Shown one piece after another: positions 1 to 8,518 of a stretch of DNA of 64,000 nucleotides; positions within the stretch are counted from its first letter, which is position 1; each line of letters begins with the position of its first letter. The notes under the pieces were generated by a model. It made no database searches and was not told the DNA's origin. It worked only from the letters and a program-made list of their open reading frames with translations. The stretch comes from Pseudomonas sp. Seg1 (GTDB lineage Bacteria > Pseudomonadota > Gammaproteobacteria > Pseudomonadales > Pseudomonadaceae), in contig NZ_AP021903.1 of assembly GCF_018326005.1 (NCBI RefSeq), positions 2,172,001 to 2,236,000 on the forward strand, written 5' to 3'. The position numbers and the translations under genes are program-made.

Positions 1-1322
1 CCCAGGGCACGGACGATATAGCCCGGGTGGCTGGCCTGCAGCGCCTCAACGAACGAGTAGGTGAGGGTGCCGTCATCGTTGATTGCACGCCACATCAGGC
101 CCTGCGTGATGCCGTTGACCCACATCGAGGCGATGTACAGAACGGTACCGATGGTCGCGAGCCAGAAGTGCGCGTTGATCAGGCCAACGCTGTGCATCTG
201 CGCACGACCGAACAGTTTCGGGATCATGTGGTAGATCGCGCCGATCGAGATCATTGCTACCCAGCCGAGAGCGCCGGCGTGGACGTGGCCGATGGTCCAG
301 TCGGTGTAGTGCGAGAGCGAGTTGACGGTCTTGATCGCCATCATCGGACCTTCGAAGGTCGACATGCCGTAGAACGCCAGCGACACCACGAGGAAACGCA
401 GGATCGGGTCGGTGCGCAGCTTATGCCAGGCGCCCGACAGGGTCATCATGCCGTTGATCATGCCGCCCCAGCTTGGCGCCAGCAGGATGATCGACATTGC
501 CATGCCCAGCGATTGTGCCCAATCCGGCAGGGCGGTGTAGTGCAGGTGGTGCGGGCCGGCCCAGATGTACAGGGTGATCAATGCCCAGAAGTGCACGATC
601 GACAGGCGATAGGAGTAGATCGGACGTTCGGCCTGTTTCGGCACGAAGTAGTACATCATCCCGAGGAAACCGGTGGTGAGGAAGAAGCCCACCGCGTTGT
701 GGCCGTACCACCACTGGATCATCGCGTCGGTTGCGCCCGAGTAGGCGGAGTAGGACTTGAAGAAGCTCACCGGCAAGGACGCGTGGTTGACGATGTGCAG
801 CATCGCGGTCACGACGATGAACGCGCCGTAGAACCAGTTACCCACGTAGATATGCTTGGTCTTGCGCTTGGTGATGGTGCCGAAGAACACCAGACCGTAG
901 GTGACCCAGACAATGGCCAGCAGAATGGCGAGCGGCCATTCCAGTTCCGCGTATTCCTTGGTGGTGGTGTAACCCAGCGGCAAGGTAATGATCGCGCCGA
1001 CGATCACCGCTTGCCAGCCCCAGAAGGTGAAGGCCGCGAGGCTGTCGGAAATCAGTCGCGTCTGGCAGGTTCGCTGCACGACATAGTAGGAAGTGGCAAA
1101 CAGTGCACAACCACCGAAGGCGAAAATCACCAGGTTTGTGTGCAACGGGCGCAGGCGTCCAAAGCTCGTCCACGGCAGACCGAAGTTCAATTCCGGCCAG
1201 ACCAGTTGCGAGGCGATGAAGACACCGAGCCCCATGCCAAGGATCCCCCAGACCACCGTCATGATGGCGAACTGGCGGACTACCTTATAGTTATAAGCAG
1301 TCGGACTGATTGCTGTGCTCAT
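1..1322 (-). CDS. ccoN: cbb3-type cytochrome c oxidase subunit I (second cco operon), 3' end cut by window edge
   Basis: This is the catalytic heme-copper subunit of the high-affinity cbb3 terminal oxidase in the inner membrane. The frame opens with ATG at 1322 ([19 protein letters not shown]) and runs to the window edge without a stop, giving about 440 residues of an expected 474-475. It is a near-copy of the complete ccoN at 3574-4998, with the same His-rich membrane helices (the [10 protein letters not shown] segment, and the HNAVGFF segment whose His-x-His pattern carries copper ligands in this family). It begins a second cco operon downstream of ccoNOQP, as in other pseudomonads. An FNR/Anr-like site lies 85 bp upstream, so it is probably the oxygen-limitation-induced copy (cco-2 type); that assignment is inference. 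Confidence 0.93.
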   Translation of the reverse strand, partial: MSTAISPTAYNYKVVRQFAIMTVVWGILGMGLGVFIASQLVWPELNFGLPWTSFGRLRPLHTNLVIFAFGGCALFATSYYVVQRTCQTRLISDSLAAFTFWGWQAVIVGAIITLPLGYTTTKEYAELEWPLAILLAIVWVTYGLVFFGTITKRKTKHIYVGNWFYGAFIVVTAMLHIVNHASLPVSFFKSYSAYSGATDAMIQWWYGHNAVGFFLTTGFLGMMYYFVPKQAERPIYSYRLSIVHFWALITLYIWAGPHHLHYTALPDWAQSLGMAMSIILLAPSWGGMINGMMTLSGAWHKLRTDPILRFLVVSLAFYGMSTFEGPMMAIKTVNSLSHYTDWTIGHVHAGALGWVAMISIGAIYHMIPKLFGRAQMHSVGLINAHFWLATIGTVLYIASMWVNGITQGLMWRAINDDGTLTYSFVEALQASHPGYIVRAL

Positions 1323-1406
1323 TCTAAGGTTCCACGGTTTGGGTGTTTTATTAGGATTAAAATCGGCCGCAAGTATGCAGAGAGCAGGGGGTCATTGCAA
1401 CGCGCC

Positions 1407-1420
1407 ATGACCTGGGTCAA
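1407..1420 (-). promoter_or_regulatory. FNR/Anr-type operator upstream of second ccoN
   Basis: The minus strand reads TTGACCCAGGTCAT, one mismatch from the TTGAY-N4-RTCAA consensus of the Anr/FNR family. It is centred about 90 bp upstream of the ccoN start at 1322. Anr control of one of the two tandem cbb3 operons is known in Pseudomonas; binding here is predicted from the match only. Confidence 0.6.
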
Positions 1421-1763
1421 TGCTTTCCAACGCTGATTCTGCGGCCTTTCCATGCGCCGCGTAAGGACAAAATTGGCCTCGGACAAAATGTCGCAGCGGA
1501 CGAAAAAAGCGAGGGGTTCAGGTCGCTTGTAACGGGGTGTGTTCAAACGGCCTGTTCGGGTGACGGACGGCAAATGGCACGACAGCCGGTATCTACCGGC
1601 GTTTGCGGCCACGTCAGTCAGCCGGTTCGGAGAACACAGCGGTTAGCGTTGACCTGGAACCGGCACGAGCCAGTCCGCATCGACCAAGCGTAGACCCGAA
1701 TCCGGGGAACCGAAAGGAGAGGGTGAAAAGGGGTGCGACAATGCGTCGCAAAGAGGCTGGATG

Positions 1764-1789
1764 CTGCCGCACCGAGAAAGGTGCGGCAG
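1764..1789 (-). terminator. hairpin downstream of ccoP
   Basis: A perfect 10-bp stem (CTGCCGCACC / GGTGCGGCAG, 6-nt loop) begins 7 bp past the ccoP end (the gene ends at 1804). It is followed on the minus strand only by a short T tract, so it may be a weak terminator or an mRNA 3'-end stabiliser. The rest of the 1323-1803 spacer holds the Anr-like site and otherwise nothing I recognise. Confidence 0.5.
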
Positions 1790-1803
1790 ATGTTGCGCAA
1801 TGC

Positions 1804-2757
1804 TTATTGCTTATTGTCTTCAGTAATAAGTTTTTCTGTATTCAATCCGTGAGACAGGCTGTACACATAAGCGGCCAGCAATTGCACTTTATCGTTACCC
1901 AGCAGTTCGTTCTGCGCCGGCATGTGGCCCTGACGACCATGGCGGATGGTCTGCTCAAGCTGCGTCAGGCTGGTGCCATAGATAAATCCGGCCGGGTGCG
2001 TCAGATTCGGCGCGCCCATGGCTTCAGTGCCGTGGCCGGTGGCCCCATGACAGGCTGTGCAAGTGGTGCTGAACGCTTGCTGTCCGGCTTGCAGATCAGC
2101 CTTGTTGTCCGCTGGCAGCGGCAGGCCGGCCAGTTCGTGACGCACGTAGGCGGCGACGTTCTTCACCCCCGCCTCACCGAGCACTTCGCCCCAGGCCGGC
2201 ATCGCCGCCATCCGGCCACCCATGATGGTGGTCTTGATGGTCTCGGCGTCGCCGCCCCAGCGCCAGTCGCTGTCAGCCAGGTTAGGGAAACCGAACGCGC
2301 CTTTGGCGTCCGAGCCGTGGCACACCGAGCAGTTTGAGGCGAACAGACGACCGCCCATTTTCAGCGCCTGCGGATCCTTCGCCACTTCCTCTACCGGCAT
2401 GGCGGCGAACTTGGCGAAGATCGGCCCGAACTTGGCGTCGGCCTTGTTCATTTCCTTTTCCCACTCGTGGACGCCGGTCCAGCCGTCCTCGTAACCGGGC
2501 AGGATGCCTTTCCAGTTGCCCAGGCCCGGATACAGGATCAGATAGCCCACGGAAAATACCAGCGTGCCGGCGAACAGCATGAACCACCACTGCGGCAGCG
2601 GGTTGTCGTACTCCTCGATGCCGTCAAAGCTGTGGCCCATGGTCTGGTCGACACTGCCCTTGGTCTCGCCCCGGCGGGTGCCGACCAGCAGCCATGTCAG
2701 GCCGATCAGGCTGCCGATGGTCAGTACGCAGATCCACGTACTCCAGAAGGTGGTCAT
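1804..2757 (-). CDS. ccoP: cbb3-type cytochrome c oxidase subunit III (diheme cytochrome c)
   Basis: The 317-aa membrane-anchored diheme cytochrome c passes electrons into the cbb3 oxidase. It has an N-terminal membrane segment, a second helix near residues 55-75, and two heme-binding CxxCH motifs (CSVCH near residue 143 and CTACH near 230). The length is normal for Pseudomonas CcoP. Its ATG overlaps the ccoQ stop by four bases (ATGA), which implies translational coupling, and it is the last gene of the ccoNOQP operon. Confidence 0.97.
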   Translation of the reverse strand: MTTFWSTWICVLTIGSLIGLTWLLVGTRRGETKGSVDQTMGHSFDGIEEYDNPLPQWWFMLFAGTLVFSVGYLILYPGLGNWKGILPGYEDGWTGVHEWEKEMNKADAKFGPIFAKFAAMPVEEVAKDPQALKMGGRLFASNCSVCHGSDAKGAFGFPNLADSDWRWGGDAETIKTTIMGGRMAAMPAWGEVLGEAGVKNVAAYVRHELAGLPLPADNKADLQAGQQAFSTTCTACHGATGHGTEAMGAPNLTHPAGFIYGTSLTQLEQTIRHGRQGHMPAQNELLGNDKVQLLAAYVYSLSHGLNTEKLITEDNKQ

Positions 2758-2951
2758 GGCCGGGTACTCCTTGGTTCAGATACTGGGGTTGTGTCGGGTA
2801 GCGGTTCGTCGGCGAATGGCAGCAATCGCGCTTCGGCAAATTCCGGGGTGCGCTTGCGGTTGAACACCCACAGCGTCAGCCCGACGAAGGCGACGAACAC
2901 CACGACCGTGCCGAGGCCGCGAATCAGGCCTGCACTCATTTCAATGACCAT
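2754..2951 (-). CDS. ccoQ: cbb3-type oxidase assembly/stability subunit
   Basis: A 65-aa single-span membrane protein with the CcoQ signature of a short N-terminus, the run [14 protein letters not shown], then a charged tail (NRKR). It stabilises the cbb3 complex. It sits in the usual place between ccoO and ccoP and overlaps ccoP by 4 bp. A GAGGTGAG ribosome site precedes the ATG at 2951. Confidence 0.93.
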   Translation of the reverse strand: MVIEMSAGLIRGLGTVVVFVAFVGLTLWVFNRKRTPEFAEARLLPFADEPLPDTTPVSEPRSTRP

Positions 2952-2954
2952 GGC

Positions 2955-3563
2955 TCACCTCTTGCTCTTGATCGCAGTGCCGAGCACTTGCAGGTAGGAG
3001 ACGAGGGCGTCCATTTCGGTCTTGCCCTTGAGGCTGGCCACCGCGCCGTTGATGTCGTCGTCGGTGTACGGCACGCCGAGGGTGCGCATGGTCTTGAGCT
3101 TGGTTTCGGTGTGGCTGCTGTCGACCGCTTGCGTGACCAGCCATGGATAGGCCGGCATCTTCGATTCTGGTACGACGTTGCGCGGGTTGTACAAGTGCGC
3201 GCGGTGCCAGTCATCCGAGTAGCGCGCGCCGACCCGGGCGAGGTCCGGACCGGTACGTTTCGAACCCCACAGGAACGGGTGATCCCAGACGCTTTCACCG
3301 GCCACCGAGTAGTGCCCGTAGCGCTCGGTTTCGGCGCGGAACGGCCGGATCATCTGCGAATGGCAACCGACGCAGCCTTCGCGGATATAGATGTCGCGGC
3401 CTTCCAGTTGCAGCGCGGTGTAGGGCTTCATGCCTTCCACCGGTTTGTTGGTGACGTCCTGGAAGAACAGCGGGACGATCTGGGTCAGGCCGCCGATGCT
3501 CACGGCGAACACCATGAGCAACATCAACAGGCCGACGTTTTTTTCAATCGTTTCGTGTTTCAT
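2955..3563 (-). CDS. ccoO: cbb3-type cytochrome c oxidase subunit II (monoheme cytochrome c)
   Basis: A 202-aa monoheme membrane cytochrome c. One N-terminal transmembrane helix (residues about 10-30) is followed by a periplasmic domain with the heme motif CVGCH near residue 60. The start is placed at 3563 ([12 protein letters not shown]) because GAGGAG stands 6 bases upstream; an in-frame ATG 33 bases earlier lacks such a site. It lies 10 bp downstream of ccoN in the same operon. Confidence 0.97.
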   Translation of the reverse strand: MKHETIEKNVGLLMLLMVFAVSIGGLTQIVPLFFQDVTNKPVEGMKPYTALQLEGRDIYIREGCVGCHSQMIRPFRAETERYGHYSVAGESVWDHPFLWGSKRTGPDLARVGARYSDDWHRAHLYNPRNVVPESKMPAYPWLVTQAVDSSHTETKLKTMRTLGVPYTDDDINGAVASLKGKTEMDALVSYLQVLGTAIKSKR

Positions 3564-3573
3564 GGCGGACTCC

Positions 3574-4998
3574 TCAGGCCATCTGCGCGGCAGCAACGAC
3601 GTCAGCAGGCTGCGAGGCCCGCACGGTGCGCCAGGTGTTGTAAGCCATCAGGAACATGCCGCTGAGGAAGATCGCCCCACCAATCAGCCGCACGACGAAG
3701 CCTGGGTGGCTGGCCACCAGGGTTTCGACGAAGGAGTAGGTCAGCGTGCCGTCCTCGTTCACTGCGCGCCACATCAGGCCTTGGGCGATGCCGTTGACCC
3801 ACATCGAAGCGATGTAGAGCACGGTGCCGATGGTTGCGAGCCAGAAGTGCGCGTTGATCAGGCCGACGCTGTGCATCTGCTCTTTGCCGAAAATTTTCGG
3901 GATCATGTGGTACAGCGCGCCGATGGAAATCATCGCTACCCAGCCCAGAGCGCCGGCGTGTACGTGGCCGATGGTCCAGTCGGTGTAGTGGGAGAGGGCG
4001 TTAACGGTCTTGATCGCCATCATCGGACCTTCGAAGGTCGACATGCCGTAGAACGCCAGCGACACCACGAGGAAGCGCAGGATCGGGTCGCTGCGCAACT
4101 TATGCCACGCGCCCGAGAGGGTCATCATGCCGTTGATCATCCCGCCCCAGCTTGGCGCGAGCAGCACCAGCGACATCACCATGCCCAGCGACTGCGCCCA
4201 GTCCGGCAGCGCGGTGTAGTGCAGGTGGTGCGGGCCGGCCCAGATGTACAGGGTGATCAAAGCCCAGAAGTGCACGATCGACAGGCGATACGAATACACC
4301 GGACGTTCGGCCTGTTTCGGCACGAAGTAGTACATCATCCCGAGGAAACCGGCGGTGAGGAAAAAGCCTACGGCGTTGTGGCCGTACCACCATTGCACCA
4401 TCGCGTCGGTTGCACCGGCGTACACCGAGTAGGACTTGGTGAAACTCACCGGCAACTCAAGGTTGTTGACGATGTGCAGAATCGCCACGGTGATGATGAA
4501 TGCGCCGAAGAACCAGTTGCCCACATAGATGTGCTTGGTCTTGCGCTGCATGATCGTGCCGAAAAACACGATCGCGTAGGCGACCCAGACGATGGTGATC
4601 AGGATGTCGATCGGCCATTCCAGTTCGGCGTATTCCTTGGAACTGGTGTAACCCAGTGGCAGGCTGATCGCCGCCAGCAGGATCACCAGTTGCCAGCCCC
4701 AGAAGCAGAACGCGGCGATTTTTGGCGCAAACAATTGGGTTTGGCAGGTGCGTTGTACCGAGTAGAAGGAACTGGCGAACAGCGCACAGCCACCAAACGC
4801 GAAGATCACCGCGTTGGTGTGCAGTGGGCGCAGGCGGCCGAAACTGGTCCAGGGCAAATTGAAGTTGAGTTCGGGCCAGACCAATTGGGCCGCGAGAAAA
4901 ACCCCGAGGCCCATGCCGACGATGCCCCACACCACCGTCATAATGGCGAATTGGCGGACCACCTTGTAGTTGTAGGCGGTACTGATAGAAGTGTTCAT
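3574..4998 (-). CDS. ccoN: cbb3-type cytochrome c oxidase subunit I
   Basis: The complete 474-aa catalytic subunit, with about twelve membrane helices and the His ligands for the low-spin heme and the heme b3-CuB centre ([40 protein letters not shown]). It heads the ccoNOQP operon. The start at 4998 ([12 protein letters not shown]) is preferred over an in-frame ATG at 5043 because it matches the second ccoN N-terminus and has GGATGGGG upstream. No FNR-like site is visible in the 95-bp spacer, which fits the constitutive cco-1 type. Confidence 0.96.
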   Translation of the reverse strand: MNTSISTAYNYKVVRQFAIMTVVWGIVGMGLGVFLAAQLVWPELNFNLPWTSFGRLRPLHTNAVIFAFGGCALFASSFYSVQRTCQTQLFAPKIAAFCFWGWQLVILLAAISLPLGYTSSKEYAELEWPIDILITIVWVAYAIVFFGTIMQRKTKHIYVGNWFFGAFIITVAILHIVNNLELPVSFTKSYSVYAGATDAMVQWWYGHNAVGFFLTAGFLGMMYYFVPKQAERPVYSYRLSIVHFWALITLYIWAGPHHLHYTALPDWAQSLGMVMSLVLLAPSWGGMINGMMTLSGAWHKLRSDPILRFLVVSLAFYGMSTFEGPMMAIKTVNALSHYTDWTIGHVHAGALGWVAMISIGALYHMIPKIFGKEQMHSVGLINAHFWLATIGTVLYIASMWVNGIAQGLMWRAVNEDGTLTYSFVETLVASHPGFVVRLIGGAIFLSGMFLMAYNTWRTVRASQPADVVAAAQMA

Positions 4999-5093
4999 GG
5001 TTCCCCATCCACGGTTCAGCCGAAGTGAGCGCGCGCAAAACACGCGGCGAATCCTTCGTCTGGAGTTATAGGCAGACTAAAAGCGAGGCAAGC

Positions 5094-5774
5094 ATGGACA
5101 AACAGCACAAGGCCAGTATTGACGGGGATCAATGGGCGCAGTGCGTGCTCGATCATGGGTGGCTTTGGGATGCCGCCAATGGTGAGGCTTCAGCGACGTT
5201 GATCCTTGCTCACGGTGCCGGTGCGCCGATGGATAGTGACTGGATGAACGACATGGCTGGGCGCCTTGCCGGGCTTGGGGTGAACGTGTTGCGGTTTGAG
5301 TTTCCGTATATGGCGCAGCGGCGTATCGACGGTGGCAAGCGTCCGCCGAACCCGGCGCCGAAACTGCTGGAATGCTGGCGCGAAGTGTTTGCCGAAGTGC
5401 GACGTCATGTCGCTGGGCCGCTGGGGATCGGCGGCAAGTCCATGGGCGGGCGAATGGCTAGTCTCTTGGCTGACGAATTGGGTGCCGATGCGTTGGTGTG
5501 TTTGGGCTATCCGTTTTATGCAGTGGGTAAACCGGAGAAACCTCGGGTTGAGCATTTGGCTGGTTTGCAGACTCGGACGTTGATTGTGCAGGGGGAGCGG
5601 GATGCGCTTGGCAATCGTGAGGCGGTCGAGGGGTATTCGTTAGCGCCGGGGATTGAGGTGTTGTGGCTGGCGGCTGGGGATCATGATTTGAAGCCATTGA
5701 AGGTTTCCGGGTTTACCCATGAACAGCATTTGGCCAGCGCCGCGCAGAAGGTAGCCGAGTTTCTCAAGGGTTAA
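5094..5774 (+). CDS. alpha/beta hydrolase of the KANL3/TEX30 (dienelactone-hydrolase-like) type
   Basis: A 226-aa soluble alpha/beta hydrolase. The oxyanion region is LAHGAGAPMDS near residue 41, the nucleophile elbow is GGKSMGGRMAS (GxSxG) near residue 117, and the acid and base are probably in VQGERDALG and AAGDHDLKP. The arrangement matches the bacterial family related to TEX30/KANSL3, whose substrates are mostly unknown. The start at 5094 (MDKQHKASIDG) follows a GCGAGG site; an upstream ATG at 5025 lies inside the shared ccoN promoter spacer. It is transcribed divergently from ccoN and appears to be a single gene. Confidence 0.8.
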   Translation: MDKQHKASIDGDQWAQCVLDHGWLWDAANGEASATLILAHGAGAPMDSDWMNDMAGRLAGLGVNVLRFEFPYMAQRRIDGGKRPPNPAPKLLECWREVFAEVRRHVAGPLGIGGKSMGGRMASLLADELGADALVCLGYPFYAVGKPEKPRVEHLAGLQTRTLIVQGERDALGNREAVEGYSLAPGIEVLWLAAGDHDLKPLKVSGFTHEQHLASAAQKVAEFLKG

Positions 5775-5807
5775 CCGAGATCCCGAACTGCATAAAGATC
5801 GGCTCCC

Positions 5808-5868
5808 TTTCCCCTCGCCCCCTTGGGGGCGGTCCGACGTTTCGGGAGGGCTGGGGTGAGGGGGATGG
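5808..5868. repeat. imperfect inverted repeat, Pseudomonas intergenic type
   Basis: The segment begins with a C-rich CCCCTCGCCCCC arm and ends with a complementary GGGGTGAGGGGG arm around a central GGCGGTCC..GGAGGG stretch. It directly follows the hydrolase stop, so it could also act as a transcription end. Similar C-rich/G-rich pairs are common between Pseudomonas genes. Confidence 0.5.
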
Positions 5869-5874
5869 ATCTTG

Positions 5875-6240
5875 GATGCGCCGCAGTTCTTCGTTTTGGG
5901 TGCATATCCATTGCTGCGGTAACGGCCACTTAGGGTTTCGCCCTTACGGCGACTCACTTTTTTTACAAACGCCTAAAAAAAGTAAGCAAAAAAACGCTTG
6001 CTCCAACGTTCGGCCCACTCGCTGGGGCTCGGGGTTCCTTCGCTCCGGGATCGATCCGGGCGCATCGCCTCCGGTTTGCTTCGCTGCACCTCCTCTCGAT
6101 GTGTTTGGCTTCGCCAAACGGTCGCTGCGCTCCCACCCCCGGATCAATCCCTCCGCTCAGCCTTCCGACGTCGCCCGTGGATCAAGATCAAAAGCCGAAG
6201 CCGAGCTAACGCTCATCCTTTGAGTGGGGCGGCATGCGCC
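5875..6240. other. non-coding block, 366 bp, with an AT-rich dyad
   Basis: No credible gene was found. Open frames here (for example 5876-6223) are Arg/Ser/Cys/Pro-rich without a ribosome site. The block contains a perfect 9-bp dyad, ACTTTTTTT (5956-5964) against AAAAAAAGT (5975-5983), followed by GC-rich palindromes such as TTTGGCTTCGCCAAA near 6106-6120. It resembles a block I recall seeing repeatedly between genes of P. fluorescens-group genomes; its role is unknown. Confidence 0.4.
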
Positions 6241-6263
6241 GCGTGCTTTACATAGATCAAAAC

Positions 6264-6722
6264 TGTGGGAGCTGGCTTGCCAGCGATGGCGGCCTGCCAG
6301 CCGACCAGTTTCTAAATGAATGCACTCAATCCATCTGTAGGAGTGAGCCTGCTCGCGATGGCGGCCTGCCAGCCGACCAGTTTCTAACTGAATGCACTCA
6401 ATCCATCTGTAGGAGTGAGCCTGCTCGCGATGGCGGCCTGACAGCCGACCAGTTTCTAAATGAACGCACTCAATCCATTGTGGGAGCTGGCTTGCCAGCG
6501 ATGGCGGCCTGCCAGCCGACCAGTTTCTAACTGAATGCACTCAATCCATCTGTAGGAGCGAGCCTGCTCGCGATGGCGGCCTGCCAGCCGACCAGTTTCT
6601 AAATGAACGCACTCAATCCATTGTGGGAGCTGGCTTGCCAGCGATGGCGGCCTGACAGCCGACCAATCTCTTACTGATGCACCCGATCCAAATGTAGGAG
6701 CGAGCCTGCTCGCGAAACGGCC
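6264..6722. repeat. tandem array of seven 71-72-bp REP-bearing units
   Basis: Unit starts (TGTGGGAG or TGTAGGAG) fall at 6264, 6336, 6408, 6479, 6551, 6622 and 6693, a 71-72-bp period. Each unit holds one REP palindrome plus a shared linker (GGCGGCCTGCCAGCCGACCAG.. TTTCTAA..TGAA..CACTCAATCCAT). Two palindrome versions occur: A (GCTGGCTTGCCAGCGAT) in units 1, 4 and 6, and B (GTGAGCCTGCTCGCGAT or GCGAGCCTG..) in units 2, 3, 5 and 7. The last unit has a diverged linker. Confidence 0.92.
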
Positions 6723-6904
6723 TCAAAAACAACATCAATACAACAGGGGAATCTCCAGTTTTCTCTGTCAGTAAACGCAATCCTGCAAGCACGTTTAAAT
6801 CACACAACCCGTTACTCCATCGGGCCTACAACACCTTGCGCCGTTACCTACGCGTACGCCAGAATCCGCCGGCTTACGCGGCTATGCAGTGGGCTATATC
6901 GTTT

Positions 6905-7135
6905 TCCTGTCACTGAAAATCAGTGATCGGGTTTGGTAGCCCGTCTGTAATAGCTGTATGGCAACACCGTATGCAGTCCCTCTTCTTGGGGCTCGGTTTT
7001 ATGGTGGTCATGCGTGGGGCTCACTCGTGAGCGCCGGGTTCCTATTGCAGCCGGTCTACCAACCCGCGTATGGCCACCACCCTCTCGTTTGGTAGCGAGA
7101 GTGATGGCTCCTTAACTGCGATAGGAGTTTCATCC
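6905..7135 (+). promoter_or_regulatory. long folded leader upstream of the DUF6124-like gene
   Basis: Several inverted repeats precede the small gene at 7136. There is TCACTG-AAAAT-CAGTGA (6910-6926), a GCTCAC-TC-GTGAGC hairpin (7019-7032), and a long-range pairing of CGGGTTTGGTAG (6928-6939) with CTACCAACCCG (7056-7066, one bulge) that would close a domain of about 140 nt. A further imperfect pair, ATGGTGGTCATGCG with CGTATGGCCACCACC, overlaps it. I recall near-identical blocks ahead of paralogous small genes in other pseudomonads. Whether this is a cis-acting RNA, a separate RNA or a repeat is undecided. Confidence 0.45.
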
Positions 7136-7501
7136 ATGTTCAAAATCACGCCAAACCCACCGCCCAAAGATCCAATCCCCCACGACCCAGCGCTCAGCCC
7201 GCAAAAGATCAAAGAAGCAACCGATCGCGCCCTCGACTACTACCTCAAACCCGAAGACCTCGCGGCTCCGCCAGCCTCGCCCAAATTTCGCCCCGTCTAT
7301 CTCGTCGATCCAACGCTGGATGATGAAACCCTGCTGGTCGAGGCGAGCGAGTCGCTTTCATACGCCCACGCCATGGCCGGTAACATCGCCAACTCAATCG
7401 GCGGCCCGGAGCGCAAACCGCTGCTGGCGCTGCAACAGGTAATCATGCTGAACGAACTGTTGATTAATCGACTGCTGGATAAGCTGAAGTTGCCTCAGTA
7501 A
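7136..7501 (+). CDS. DUF6124/DUF3077-like small Pseudomonas protein
   Basis: A 121-aa soluble protein. The N-terminus MFKITPNPPPKDP is proline-rich and disordered, the middle section is LSPQKIKEATDRALDYYL, and a C-terminal helical pair follows (ETLLVEASESLSYAHAMA... LLALQQVIMLNELLINRLLD). This organisation matches a Pseudomonas-restricted family of unknown function that is often multicopy. The ATG at 7136 has GATAGGAG upstream; the longer frame from 7070 lies inside the folded leader. No enzymatic motif is visible. Confidence 0.75.
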   Translation: MFKITPNPPPKDPIPHDPALSPQKIKEATDRALDYYLKPEDLAAPPASPKFRPVYLVDPTLDDETLLVEASESLSYAHAMAGNIANSIGGPERKPLLALQQVIMLNELLINRLLDKLKLPQ

Positions 7502-7523
7502 TTTCGCTGGCTGTTATGGCCTC

Positions 7524-7618
7524 TTCGCGAGCAGGGTCGCTCCCACAGTGAATTGTCGTCGGACATATTATCTGTGATCACAGCATATCCAATGTAGGAG
7601 CGAGCCTGCTCGCGATAG
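7524..7618. repeat. pair of oppositely oriented REP elements
   Basis: TTCGCGAGCAGGGTCGCTCC (from about 7525) and TGTAGGAGCGAGCCTGCTCG (from about 7592) form an inverted REP pair (BIME-like) in the 207-bp spacer between the DUF6124-like gene and the convergent gene at 7709. A possible role is transcript-end protection. Confidence 0.8.
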
Positions 7619-7708
7619 CAATATGGCTATGAGGTCAGTTATGTCGTTTGCCTGTTACTGAAAAAACCTGTTATGGCAAAGCGGCTCGAAGCCGTAGTTG
7701 GAAGAGGA

Positions 7709-8179
7709 TCACAAATCATCTCTTAGCAAGTTGAAAGTTCCTTTAGGCTGTGTACGGTAACCATGGCTTTTAAACTTTGCTTCAAATGTACCTGTAGCAA
7801 TTCCCGTGGTGGGATGGATGTCGATATTAAGTATGGCTTCATCAGCATCAACGTAGGCAACACCGTAAAATCCCTCAGGTGCAGGCGATGAGTGACCATG
7901 CTTGAAACTTAGCCCATCTTTTAACGTATAGGTTTTATTGAACGGAGCGTCATTGGTGTAGGGGATCGAGAAAAGGTAGGCAAAGAAGTTTTCGTCTTCC
8001 ATAGTTCCTGTCGATCCAGAGATTGACCAGTTCTTTTCGTCTGTCGGAATAAAATGGTGTAGATCAAAAAAAGTTCTTATGGACTTCGTTTCGGGATTGG
8101 TGCCGAATTGCCAAGTGAGGACATTTCCCTGCTTTTGAGTAAAATCTGCTTTCGGTATGTAAATAAGTTGTGCGGTCAT
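7709..8179 (-). CDS. hypothetical AT-rich orphan protein
   Basis: A 156-aa protein of unknown function. The start at 8179 (MTAQLIYIPKADF) has AAGGAG six bases upstream; an ATG 18 bases earlier overlaps that ribosome site. The sequence alternates short hydrophobic and polar stretches with many aromatic residues and glycines, suggesting an all-beta fold (GVAYVDADEAILNIDIHPTTG, TGTFEAKF, GTFNLL). No signal peptide or known catalytic motif is visible. Codon use is clearly more AT-rich than its neighbours, suggesting recent acquisition. A perfect 26-bp dyad lies in its promoter region. Confidence 0.7.
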   Translation of the reverse strand: MTAQLIYIPKADFTQKQGNVLTWQFGTNPETKSIRTFFDLHHFIPTDEKNWSISGSTGTMEDENFFAYLFSIPYTNDAPFNKTYTLKDGLSFKHGHSSPAPEGFYGVAYVDADEAILNIDIHPTTGIATGTFEAKFKSHGYRTQPKGTFNLLRDDL

Positions 8180-8260
8180 CTTTAGCTCCTTGGTCATGTC
8201 GTGGGAACAATTGCGAATGGACTGTTCGACGATTTATAGATAAACCCATGGAGGTTGGCC

Positions 8261-8286
8261 GTCTACTGTCAGACCTGACAGTAGAC
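8261..8286. promoter_or_regulatory. perfect dyad (11-bp arms), candidate operator
   Basis: GTCTACTGTCA - GACC - TGACAGTAGAC, with no T tract on either side, lies 82 bp upstream of the orphan gene start at 8179. A TATAAAT-like -10 lies between it and the gene on the minus strand. The symmetry and position suggest a repressor or activator site. The rest of 8180-8460 holds no gene I can support. Confidence 0.45.
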
Positions 8287-8466
8287 AGTTGCAATGTTTT
8301 GTGTGTTTTTGCCAAGATTTTGAATATTCAACACAAGATTTTTCAGAGAGGTGCACCTAGCGTATTAGATGCCTCGGGTTGGCGGTTGTGGCGGGATGGG
8401 TGAGTGAGCTCTTGATGCGCAGCCTCAACTCAAACCGAACCCCGAATTGGGTATTTTCAATGACAC

Positions 8467-8502
8467 AAAAAAACCCGGAAGCTCGCGCCATCCGGGTTTT
8501 TT
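8467..8502. terminator. bidirectional rho-independent terminator
   Basis: AAAAAAA-CCCGGA...TCCGGG-TTTTTT: a 6-bp core stem flanked by A7 and T6 tracts. It ends the aer transcript on the minus strand and can also stop plus-strand read-through. Confidence 0.88.
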
Positions 8503-8518
8503 GTCTGCAACACATCAA

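Noticed and set aside
27..1436. 469-residue plus-strand frame over the partial ccoN, and the matching 532-residue frame at 3430-5028
   Set aside because: Both are antisense shadows of ccoN; their mutual similarity only reflects the ccoN duplication.
5876..6223. 115-residue plus-strand frame
   Set aside because: No ribosome site, composition biased to Arg/Ser/Pro/Cys, and it lies in a block full of small palindromes.
6264..6722. CRISPR-like array
   Set aside because: Regular 72-bp period, but the linkers are conserved rather than unique and each repeat is a REP palindrome; no cas genes nearby.
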